Assembly (NCBI GenBank): GCA_029261555.1
Contig: JAJDBB010000095.1
Span: 1 to 33,510, forward strand
Direction of reading: 5' to 3'
Length of the DNA: 33,510 nt
From: Nitrospinaceae bacterium
GTDB taxonomy: Bacteria > Nitrospinota > Nitrospinia > Nitrospinales > JACRGP01
Positions 16,456-23,959 of this stretch are shown here, piece by piece. Each line of letters begins with the position of its first letter. Position 1 is the first letter of the stretch. The notes below the pieces were generated by a model, which saw nothing but the letters and a program-made list of their open reading frames with translations, did no database searches and was not told where the DNA came from. A program made the position numbers and the translations under genes.

Positions 16456-18949
16456 CATTCAAGCCCCACTCCCACAACTCAATGTCTACCTGGACGGTAC
16501 AGGACAGTGGACTTTTGCTGTCTTCGTGATCCTCCTGTTGGCTTACTCCTATTACCGTTGGAGAATAGGTGAAAAAACAAAAAACGAATCTTACTCCGTT
16601 GCCGATGAGACCAAGCGCTTCACCTGGTTCGTCGCGGGAGGAGCTATCATCGCGACCATGTTTGCCAGCGATACTCCTTTTGTTGTGGGTGATTTTATTC
16701 GCTCCAAGGGAGGAGTGGGTTGGAACTGGTTCTGGCAAAGTGGGTTGATTGCGTTCTCACTCGGAACATTCCTCTATGCAGAAATATGGGTGCGATTGAG
16801 ATTGTACGCGGACGCCGCACTGCCCTTGCTTCGTTTCGGAGGGAGGCGCGCAAAGATTCTTATGGTGATGCAAAGCCTGGTGGAATTGCTCGCCAGAAAC
16901 AATGCGGTGATGGGAACGGTTTGCAAGGCCATGGTCATGGTGGTCCTGTTAGGATTTAACATTTCCGGGGTTTACTTTACATTTGAAGGAATCGACCTGT
17001 TTCCGCATTTTCTGCCTCACGGAGAATCGTACCCTGCCAATGCGTCACTGACATTCGCGCCGGAGCCTTTCATTTTCTTTGTGATGCTCGCGCCCGTTGT
17101 TGTGTTCAGTCTCTTCTCGGGCTTCCGTGGAATGGTTCTGGCCGACAACGCTCAAATTATTCTTGCGGCTCTTATGTTTTTCGGAGCCATGATTAACATA
17201 TGGAGTGATTACGGAATTGCAGGAACCGTCGATAAGGGCCAGGAAGTACTCGCCAGCGGAAAAACAAGAAACTCTCTGGTGAAAGTCGACCAATCCCTGT
17301 TTGCCCGAAGTATCGCCAGGCCCGATCAATTGGTGCGTGAGGGTATTCTGATAGAAACCTCCCATTTGCCCGGTGAATATGTTTTCAGCCCGGATATTAC
17401 GGGACTGAACCGGGAAGTCATCTTGTTGTCGGTCAATAACGACAAGGAAGACCCCTTTTACCGGCTTTGGGAATTAAACTTTATACCCAAATCCTGGAGA
17501 TTTAAAAATCAGGAAACGATCGATCAACTGATATCCGTAGGACTTCTGGATGCGCAGTTGTTCCCTCCGAAACATATAACGGATATCAACGCCTACATTC
17601 TGGAACTCGATAAACACAACATTGAAAAAACGGAAATATGCGCTTATCTAACCGGACAACGCGTCACCCACCCGGAGACCATGGGCAGTTTGATGCTCCA
17701 TTATCCCTTCTCCAGTGATCTGGTTTACACGTTGGTGGGACTCTTCGCCCTGCTCGGTCTCCAGCCGATTTTAGGATCCTTCATCGGTGGATACGCAGTC
17801 CAAAGACTCAAGGATTGTAAAAATGAGTTCCACGCGGTCGGCGCAGGATTGTTCCATTCGACATTCTCATTTGCTATCAGGTATCACCCCTGGACGGTGC
17901 TCGGAATCGCATCTCTGTTCCTGGTTCCTTCCATATATTCATATGGGGTCCATTTGAATGGAGAGGCGGGCGTCGCGATTGCCGGATTTCTTATTTTTGG
18001 GACAGGATTCTTTGGAGGGGCGTTCATTTCTGTTGCCTACGGAGCCTATATGTCGACCATGACCAGCCAATTGTTTCATGGCGGTTCTTATATTCTCGAA
18101 TTATGGACAGCCGCCAGAAAAAAGAAAGCCTCTCCTTTTGAAGAATTTGTGGTCGGGAAAGTCGCCATCGTTATTCTGATTTCCCTTTTACTCTATTACG
18201 TTATGAACGTGGACAACCTGTTGGCCGGTTGGGAGCTGGCGATCGAACTAATGGCCGGGGCCGGTCTTCCCACCGTATTCATGTTCTGGTATTGGAGAAT
18301 TAATTGTTATTCGATTTTGACCGGAGTCGTCGGGTCTCTGGTCGCTTACGTTCTGCTACATGGGTTCGGTCCGATAGACGCTTTGGTGGCCTGGTTGTGG
18401 TCACTCCAGAGCATATGGGATTTCGAATTGATCTACGGCGTTAAAATTTTTCATTATATTTCGGCGTATTTTTTTGGAGACACCTGGTATTTGGAGGAAG
18501 AATCTTTCCGGCTTATTATCAGTGTCCTTATGGTAATGCCCCTGTGGATCATTGTGACCTTCCTGACCGATCCGGAGCCACCGGAAGTGAGAAGGCGGTT
18601 TTTTGCCCGGGCCCTGCCTTTCGGTTGGTGGCCGGAAGAGGTGAAGTACTTCAATTACCAAAAGCATCACATCATTTTCCCCTGGAGTAGGCTGGCCTGT
18701 GCCGTTACCACCTCCCTGGCTGGAATTCTGCTGATCGTCGGGTTCACCAAGATTGTTTTTGGAGAGGCGATTGGTTGGGTCTATATCCCACCGGCTCTGC
18801 TATTGGGCTTCCTGATCTTTAAAATAATGAGGAAAATTAATTTCACGAGACCCCCGGTTCCCAAAGAACTGTATGACGCCGTGTTCAAGGATTATGAGTA
18901 CATTGAAATATTTGCGGAGACCGCGAGAGAAAAAAACAGGGCAAGTTAA
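16448..18949 (+). CDS. Sodium:solute symporter (SSS) family transporter with large soluble inserts
   Basis: About 833 residues with some 13-14 membrane spans. SSS features include GGAIIATMFASDTPFVVGDFI in the first helices, the LLARNNAVMGTVC segment, and a final soluble region with FLTDPEPPEVRRRFFARALPFGWW, typical of one SSS branch. A long insert of about 180 residues between spans (about 285-450) is unusual and carries no motif I know. I begin at GTG 16448, eight bases inside the phosphorylase, since the alternative TTG at 16394 would add a basic stretch lying wholly within that gene. The substrate is probably the sugar used by the phosphorylase, by context only. The downstream 18950-19020 separates it from the convergent TPR gene. 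Confidence 0.78.
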   Translation: MNNIQAPLPQLNVYLDGTGQWTFAVFVILLLAYSYYRWRIGEKTKNESYSVADETKRFTWFVAGGAIIATMFASDTPFVVGDFIRSKGGVGWNWFWQSGLIAFSLGTFLYAEIWVRLRLYADAALPLLRFGGRRAKILMVMQSLVELLARNNAVMGTVCKAMVMVVLLGFNISGVYFTFEGIDLFPHFLPHGESYPANASLTFAPEPFIFFVMLAPVVVFSLFSGFRGMVLADNAQIILAALMFFGAMINIWSDYGIAGTVDKGQEVLASGKTRNSLVKVDQSLFARSIARPDQLVREGILIETSHLPGEYVFSPDITGLNREVILLSVNNDKEDPFYRLWELNFIPKSWRFKNQETIDQLISVGLLDAQLFPPKHITDINAYILELDKHNIEKTEICAYLTGQRVTHPETMGSLMLHYPFSSDLVYTLVGLFALLGLQPILGSFIGGYAVQRLKDCKNEFHAVGAGLFHSTFSFAIRYHPWTVLGIASLFLVPSIYSYGVHLNGEAGVAIAGFLIFGTGFFGGAFISVAYGAYMSTMTSQLFHGGSYILELWTAARKKKASPFEEFVVGKVAIVILISLLLYYVMNVDNLLAGWELAIELMAGAGLPTVFMFWYWRINCYSILTGVVGSLVAYVLLHGFGPIDALVAWLWSLQSIWDFELIYGVKIFHYISAYFFGDTWYLEEESFRLIISVLMVMPLWIIVTFLTDPEPPEVRRRFFARALPFGWWPEEVKYFNYQKHHIIFPWSRLACAVTTSLAGILLIVGFTKIVFGEAIGWVYIPPALLLGFLIFKIMRKINFTRPPVPKELYDAVFKDYEYIEIFAETAREKNRAS

Positions 18950-19020
18950 ATTGTTCCGGTGGCGAGCAAGGAACCCGGTGTCGTCGGGGCGATGGCGAGG
19001 ATACGATATCCGGTCGATTC

Positions 19021-19773
19021 CTAATTAAAGGGCGGGGTCGTTCGGCGTTCCATTTCCTCTTCCGTCAAGTCCATTCTTCCCTTTAAAAAGAGAAGCTTGT
19101 TTTCGGCAATGGCTACGGCTTGCTGGTTACCGGTTTGTTTTCCGAGTTGCAGGGAGAGGGCTATTTCTTGAAGGGACTTTTCCCATTGTTTCATGTGCTC
19201 ATAGACACTGGCCAGGTTGAGGTGCGCCTGCAGGTGATCGGGATTCAGGGCAATCACTTTGCGGTAATGCTCCGCTGTTTCCGGTAGTTTTTGGAGATAC
19301 CAGTACTCCAGCGCAATTTTAAAATGAATCTCGGGATCGGTGGGTTTCAATGCCGCCGCTTTTTTGTATTCTAAAATGGCCAGCTCATTTTTTCTTGATT
19401 TGCCATAAGCAGAGGCCAATCCCAGTCGCGCGTCAAGATGGTTGGGGTCAATGTTCAGCGCCTGTTGATAGGCGTCTATTGCTTCTTTGCGCTGGTCCCA
19501 TTCCTGATAAACCGCTCCCATCCGATAATAAGCCGGAATGAACTTGGGGTCGATTTCCAGGGCCTTGTTGAGTATTTCAGTCGCTTCTTCGAATGCGCCG
19601 ATTTCCTGCTTTTGAAAAGCACGCTGGGTCAGCTCTTGCGGGTCGGTGATGCCGCTGGGGATTACGGGATCTTCAGCGCTTCGCTCGCATCCTGACAGGA
19701 TCAGAACAAACCCTGAAAAAAGAATCAGGATCAATAAAGAATTTAATACCGGTAATTTTCTTTTCATTCGCAT
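19021..19773 (-). CDS. TPR-repeat lipoprotein
   Basis: About 250 residues. The signal has a lipobox ILSGC with Cys29, so the protein should be lipid-anchored. After a short linker come four to five tetratricopeptide repeats (A-EILNKALEIDPKFIPAYYRMG, EAIDAYQQALNIDPNHLDARLGLA, ELAILEYKKAAALKPTDPEIHF and so on). It is probably a scaffold for protein complexes in the periplasm, with no partner evident. GTG, ATG and ATG codons occur close together at the start. I take the ATG at 19773, although 19767 is equally possible as no ribosome site is clear. It converges on the symporter and diverges from the gene at 20064. Confidence 0.8.
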   Translation of the reverse strand: MRMKRKLPVLNSLLILILFSGFVLILSGCERSAEDPVIPSGITDPQELTQRAFQKQEIGAFEEATEILNKALEIDPKFIPAYYRMGAVYQEWDQRKEAIDAYQQALNIDPNHLDARLGLASAYGKSRKNELAILEYKKAAALKPTDPEIHFKIALEYWYLQKLPETAEHYRKVIALNPDHLQAHLNLASVYEHMKQWEKSLQEIALSLQLGKQTGNQQAVAIAENKLLFLKGRMDLTEEEMERRTTPPFN

Positions 19774-20063
19774 CACGTGTTTTCAGATACAGAAATCCCG
19801 CCGACTCTCAAGCGGGTCTTCTCTTCGCTTGAGCCCCCTAAGTTGAATGCTGTCATTATATACAATATTCTGACGGACTATTATCGGAAAACCTTTTGTC
19901 GGTAGCAATCCTTTCCTGGCACTCTCTCTGATCGACTGCCACCAAGTTTCAAAAAAGCCGCAAAAAATACTTCCCCTCTCCCTCGGACTCCTTATACTAC
20001 TACTATCGGTTGTTTCAAGTAGTGTGTTCACCCGTCAGGTCTTACTGTAAATGGGAGGTTGGA

Positions 20064-20756
20064 ATGAGCCGAGCCATGAAGTTTACGCATCTGGATACGA
20101 AAGACGTGGAGACCACCGAATCGTATTTCTTCGATCAGTATTTAGGCGCCCGTATCGACAGCGGGAACGAATCGAATGAAGGCTACGATCTTATCCTCGA
20201 GCTGGGACGGGATGAGGATTGGTACGACCACAACTGGTCGGCGGTCAAACAAAACGACTTGAAATACGATGAGGACGTGAACCAGTACATCATCCTCACT
20301 CTGGCGGACTTGGCGAACCCCCAGTCCCTTAGTTTGATCAACAAATATCTGGTGAACCTTGACTCGGACATCGGACAAGAGGCTGTCAGTTTTGATGATT
20401 GTGCTAAAAAGTATCTTGCCTACAAGGTCAACGCCGATTTTCTGCTCCTCAACCTGGGTTTATTAAACCCTGATTCCAACCTGATGGGTGACGCTTATTT
20501 CGACAAGGGCGAGACCTACTATTATTCCGCCGCCGCCAGCTTGAAGGCGATCAAGGGCGGGCGGTCCGGGTTGTCGGACGTGATGGAAAAACTTTCTGAG
20601 CGGTTCGGAAAGTATGTCGAGATATTGCGAGCCATGAAAAACCGGCACGAAAATTATTTTAGTTTTCATATCCAGATTCCAGATTCAGAATTGAAACGAT
20701 TTGAGCATGAATTATCTGTAGAGGCGGCCAAACGTCACCCCCCCCCGTCGTCTTGA
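20064..20756 (+). CDS. Hypothetical acidic cytoplasmic protein
   Basis: 230 residues, acidic in the first half (LGRDEDWYDHNWSAVKQNDLKYDEDVNQYI) and helical in the second, with a run of alanines and tyrosines (GETYYYSAAASLKAIKGG). It has no signal or span. The ATG at 20064 follows a strong GGAGG seven bases upstream. It ends HPPPSS over a run of ten C, a place where length errors could alter the tail. I recognise no family. It stands alone with 290 nt upstream and 486 nt downstream, diverging from the TPR lipoprotein. Confidence 0.65.
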   Translation: MSRAMKFTHLDTKDVETTESYFFDQYLGARIDSGNESNEGYDLILELGRDEDWYDHNWSAVKQNDLKYDEDVNQYIILTLADLANPQSLSLINKYLVNLDSDIGQEAVSFDDCAKKYLAYKVNADFLLLNLGLLNPDSNLMGDAYFDKGETYYYSAAASLKAIKGGRSGLSDVMEKLSERFGKYVEILRAMKNRHENYFSFHIQIPDSELKRFEHELSVEAAKRHPPPSS

Positions 20757-20886
20757 ATATCCCTCAGGAATTCTTTTTCTCGATCAACGCAAAGAGCGAT
20801 ACAGCATGTACCTCCCTACCCGCGTTATCCATGACCCCATCTCTACGGGGTTGGCATGTTGACGGGAAAGACTTTATTTTTCGTAA

Positions 20887-20902
20887 GTGATTTTGAAATC
20901 AC
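20887..20902. repeat. 16-bp inverted repeat
   Basis: Arms GTGATTT and AAATCAC are separated by two bases. It lies in the 486-nt region 20757-21242 between the acidic protein and the membrane/VWA unit, about 250 nt before the predicted sigma-54 start. It may be an operator. The rest of that region holds the elements listed at 21026 and 21120 and no gene I can support. Confidence 0.3.
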
Positions 20903-21025
20903 AGGTGAAACCCCCCTACTTACTTTTCCTGCCTTGCTATCGGAAGACACCCCTCAGTGTTGTTGAAAAACGACCGGATTAACATTATTGAGTCAACTTT
21001 TGTGCCCACATGTATAAAAATCTAA

Positions 21026-21042
21026 ACATAGAATGCCTATGT
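21026..21042. promoter_or_regulatory. Candidate upstream activator site (palindrome)
   Basis: Perfect arms ACATAG and CTATGT with a 5-nt spacer, centred about 113 nt before the predicted sigma-54 transcription start at about 21147. Activators of the NtrC family usually bind dyads at such distances. No second copy is evident nearby. Confidence 0.4.
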
Positions 21043-21119
21043 AATTATTCTGATGAAGGAGTCAAGCAAGTAAGGGGATATATATCAAAGGCTTATATTT
21101 CTTAAAAAACCCTGAGAGG

Positions 21120-21137
21120 TTGGCATATGGCTTGCAA
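21120..21137 (+). promoter_or_regulatory. Sigma-54 (-24/-12) promoter
   Basis: The 18-nt site TTGGCATATGGCTTGCAA has GG at 21122-21123 and GC at 21134-21135 with exactly ten bases between. It matches the TTGGCA and TTGCA elements of RpoN promoters closely. The predicted start is near 21147, leaving a leader of about 95 nt to the ATG of the membrane protein. Confidence 0.72.
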
Positions 21138-21242
21138 TTAAACAGGGTAAATAGAAGGATTTTTGATTGTAAACCTTAGAGCCGAAATTTGGAGACGCCG
21201 TACGGAAGGGTCTCGAATCTGTTGGCCCCCAGGAGTTATTAA

Positions 21243-22736
21243 ATGGACAGTTTGAATTCAAGCTTAAAAGGATGGATGTTTTTTCCCAATCAGCCTGGAG
21301 TTTCCTTGTTGATCCTGGTGATTTTGCTGATGGCAGGCTTGTATATGATGCGGTCATCCATTCACTACATAATCACCCAGCTGATGACCATGATCTATTC
21401 GATGTTTCGTATTGCTTCACGGTCTTTAGGGCAAGGTGCGGTGAGGTTGAAGGCTCGCAATAGAGATGTTCTTATGCAGTTGGGTAAGGAAGAAGTGGAG
21501 GGGAAAATTGAACGCGAATTTTTCCGCGTTAACGAAATGGTGGAACGTGATCTGGGGAAATACCCTGCTCTCCAACGGTTAATGTCCGATCAGATTTCGC
21601 ATATTGATGACGACTATAAGAAGAGCGGTCAAGTATCACCGCCTCCGCCGGAATGGGTGGAAGCCGTGGAATCGGTGGCCAAGCTGAAAGTGAATCACAA
21701 AAGTAATCCCCTCACAGCCAATATTCTGAGCAGTATCCACGACGCGTCTGAAAGGCATCAAAAGCAGGTGATGCAAGAATTCCGTCAGTCGGTGGCGCAA
21801 CGGCATAAGCTGTTGCAAGGGATGCGTCCTTACTGGAGACGCTTGACGAACACCATCGAGGAAACCGGAAAGACTGTTCGTCGGTTGATTGACCGTTCCA
21901 CAGAAATTGATAAGCATATGGAGAAATACGAAGAGATTCTGAGTGGATCGAAATCGGCGGAGCGTTCGCTCAAATCGTCCGCAGCGATCTATTTTTCCTA
22001 TTCTCTGCTGGCGGTTTTGGTTGCCATTGGCGGCGTCATCATCAACTTTAATCTGATTGCTCTGCCGATGTCCGAAATGGTTGGTGCCACGGCGAGCATC
22101 GGATCATTTAAAGTTTCTGAATTTGCCGCCATGGTTATCATTCTAGTCGAGATTTTTCTAGGAATTTTTATGATGGAAGCATTGCGGTTCACTCACATGT
22201 TTCCGGTGATTGGAGCCTTGGATGACAAGCTGAGAGTTCGCATGGCCTGGATTTCCTTCTCCTTTCTGTTGACACTGGCCTGCGTCGAAGCGGCCCTGGC
22301 TTTCATGCGTGACCACATCGCGGCAGATTTGAGCGCCCTGCGCCATTCTCTGACGGCCGGCGGCGTGCAGCAAGTCGTGGAAGTGGCTGGAATCAACAAG
22401 TGGATTCCCATGCTGGGTCAAATGGTATTGGGATTTATTCTGCCCTTCGCCCTGGCTTTGGTGGCGATCCCTTTAGAGTCTTTGGGGCATTCGGCAAGAA
22501 TCGTTATTGGCGAATTGATGGTCATACTCTTCCAGGGAAGCGCAATGACTTTGCGTACAGTAGGAATTGGGTTCCGGCATGCAGGTCAATGGTTGACCCA
22601 TGTTTATGACATCTTCATCTTTCTGCCTCTTTGGATCGAGCGTATGGTGAAAAAGCAACCCAATCATAGCGTGGGAGCAGGATCCCGATTTGGAATGACC
22701 AAACCCCAACTGGAAGTAGGAGAGATAACTAAATGA
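21243..22736 (+). CDS. Polytopic membrane protein of unknown function with coiled-coil domain
   Basis: 497 residues. One span near the N terminus (about 17-37) is followed by a 200-residue helical, charged region likely to be cytoplasmic coiled coil (KARNRDVLMQLGKEEVEGKI, TIEETGKTVRRLIDRSTEIDKHMEKYEEIL). About five to six spans then lie between 250 and 470. PPPPEW near 135 is a proline interruption. I recognise no transporter or channel motif. The last codons overlap the start of the VWA lipoprotein by 4 nt (ATGA), so the two are translationally coupled and likely form one envelope complex. The unit has its own sigma-54 promoter and ends at a strong terminator. Confidence 0.7.
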   Translation: MDSLNSSLKGWMFFPNQPGVSLLILVILLMAGLYMMRSSIHYIITQLMTMIYSMFRIASRSLGQGAVRLKARNRDVLMQLGKEEVEGKIEREFFRVNEMVERDLGKYPALQRLMSDQISHIDDDYKKSGQVSPPPPEWVEAVESVAKLKVNHKSNPLTANILSSIHDASERHQKQVMQEFRQSVAQRHKLLQGMRPYWRRLTNTIEETGKTVRRLIDRSTEIDKHMEKYEEILSGSKSAERSLKSSAAIYFSYSLLAVLVAIGGVIINFNLIALPMSEMVGATASIGSFKVSEFAAMVIILVEIFLGIFMMEALRFTHMFPVIGALDDKLRVRMAWISFSFLLTLACVEAALAFMRDHIAADLSALRHSLTAGGVQQVVEVAGINKWIPMLGQMVLGFILPFALALVAIPLESLGHSARIVIGELMVILFQGSAMTLRTVGIGFRHAGQWLTHVYDIFIFLPLWIERMVKKQPNHSVGAGSRFGMTKPQLEVGEITK

Positions 22737-23386
22737 AAAAATTATTTATTTTTGTATTAATAAGTTTTAGCTTGTTGATGACTTCCTGTGCCGATAACAA
22801 GACTACCGGATCCGGCACCGGGGTTTATCTGTTGTTGGACACCTCCGGCACGTACACCAGGGAATTGAGAAAAGCCCAGCAGATCATCAACTATCTGTTG
22901 GGAACCCTGGGACCGGGCGATTCTCTGGTGGTGGCACGGATCGACAGCGGCAGTTTTAGTGAAAAGGATATCGTGGCCAAGGTGACTTTTGATTCGAGGC
23001 CTTCGATTTCCAACAATCAAAAGAAGTTGTTTGCGCAGACCGTGGATAAATTTGTGAAATCGGTCCGGGGCAGCAAGTACACCGATATTTCCGGTGGTCT
23101 CCTGCAGGCGATTGAGTACCTGAATGAAGTGAAAGTGGCCGACAAGCACGTCCTCATTTACTCTGATCTCAAAGAGGAATTGCCCAAAGGCTATGTCCGA
23201 AGTATGAATTTCACGCTGGATGGCTTTACCGTTCGGGCTCTCAATGTCACCAAGTTGCGTTCGGATAATGTGAATCCCCAGGAATATCTCGACCGCTTGG
23301 AAGAATGGCAGTCCCGAGTCAAGCACGGCGGTGGCGAATGGATTGTCATCAACGACATGGAACGGGAAGATGCCTTGGCGCTATAA
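22733..23386 (+). CDS. VWA-domain lipoprotein
   Basis: 217 residues. The signal ends with lipobox LMTSC (Cys19, Ala at +2). A von Willebrand A domain follows almost at once with a full metal-ion site: DTSGT (Asp36, Ser38, Thr40), Thr117 in KYTDISGG, and Asp145 in YSDLKEE. The domain is close to minimal size, and the C terminus continues into a short helical and strand segment (EEWQSRVKHGGGEWIVI). Such domains bind protein partners through a Mg-coordinated acidic ligand. The protein should sit on the periplasmic face of the inner or outer membrane, and the polytopic protein encoded 4 nt upstream is the obvious partner. Confidence 0.82.
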   Translation: MKKLFIFVLISFSLLMTSCADNKTTGSGTGVYLLLDTSGTYTRELRKAQQIINYLLGTLGPGDSLVVARIDSGSFSEKDIVAKVTFDSRPSISNNQKKLFAQTVDKFVKSVRGSKYTDISGGLLQAIEYLNEVKVADKHVLIYSDLKEELPKGYVRSMNFTLDGFTVRALNVTKLRSDNVNPQEYLDRLEEWQSRVKHGGGEWIVINDMEREDALAL

Positions 23387-23451
23387 TCACCTGAGGCATT
23401 ATATAAATCTGAATCACCTTGGTTTACCTCCTCTCTAAAGGTAGCCCCGGT

Positions 23452-23484
23452 AAAAAAGCCTGACCTTGTGTCAGGCTTTTTTTT
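23452..23484 (+). terminator. Strong intrinsic terminator
   Basis: GCCTGAC (23458-23464) and GTCAGGC (23470-23476) form a perfect 7-bp stem over a CTTGT loop, followed by eight T. Six A precede the stem, so it could work in both directions. It closes the membrane/VWA unit. Confidence 0.92.
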
Positions 23485-23571
23485 ATTGGGAGTCTATTTA
23501 CAGCTTCCGTATCCAGGCCAAGTTCAAGATCTTTATATTTAATTACATGGAAAGTTAAATTCATTTTATGC

Positions 23572-23600
23572 TTGACCTAATGGCCAAATAGGGCTTTAAT
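23572..23600 (+). promoter_or_regulatory. Sigma-70-like promoter
   Basis: TTGACC (23572-23577), a 17-nt spacer and TTTAAT (23595-23600). It is placed to transcribe the small ORF at 23664 and perhaps the kinase-activator pair. In the 573 nt from 23387 to 23959 the only supported items are the terminator, this promoter and the small ORF. Confidence 0.4.
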
Positions 23601-23663
23601 AATTAAAATCAACGGATTCTTAAATCGTGTTATTTCAGCTGAAAAAATGATTGAGAGGATGTC

Positions 23664-23762
23664 ATGGATCAACGGGAACAGCCGCACCTGTTTGGCCATG
23701 CGATCACAGAAAGTATTGAAAAAATTCGCCTTATTTCATTTCTGCTAGGTTTATTTTGTTGA
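23664..23762 (+). CDS. Possible 32-residue small protein
   Basis: The frame reads MDQREQPHLFGHAITESIEK, then IRLISFLLGLFC and TGA. AGAGG stands about six bases upstream of the ATG, and a promoter-like sequence is about 65 nt further up. An amphipathic start followed by a short hydrophobic tail fits a small membrane-associated peptide. It precedes the histidine kinase by about 200 nt. No homology is recognised and the frame may be fortuitous. Confidence 0.35.
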   Translation: MDQREQPHLFGHAITESIEKIRLISFLLGLFC

Positions 23763-23959
23763 CTTTTAAGCCCTGTTTCATACAATCATAGGTCAAAAGT
23801 AAGCAATAGTATTGGCTGTAAGGCAGTCGTTTTAGACGTTTGTTTGCTTTTAATGGGTGGTTGATTGAACTTTTTAGATCAGTGGGTTCTCGGACGGCAT
23901 ACTCCGAAAAGGGTAGTTGTCTGGGCCTGCTTGATCCCCGCTTTCCCTTTGGAGGAGGA

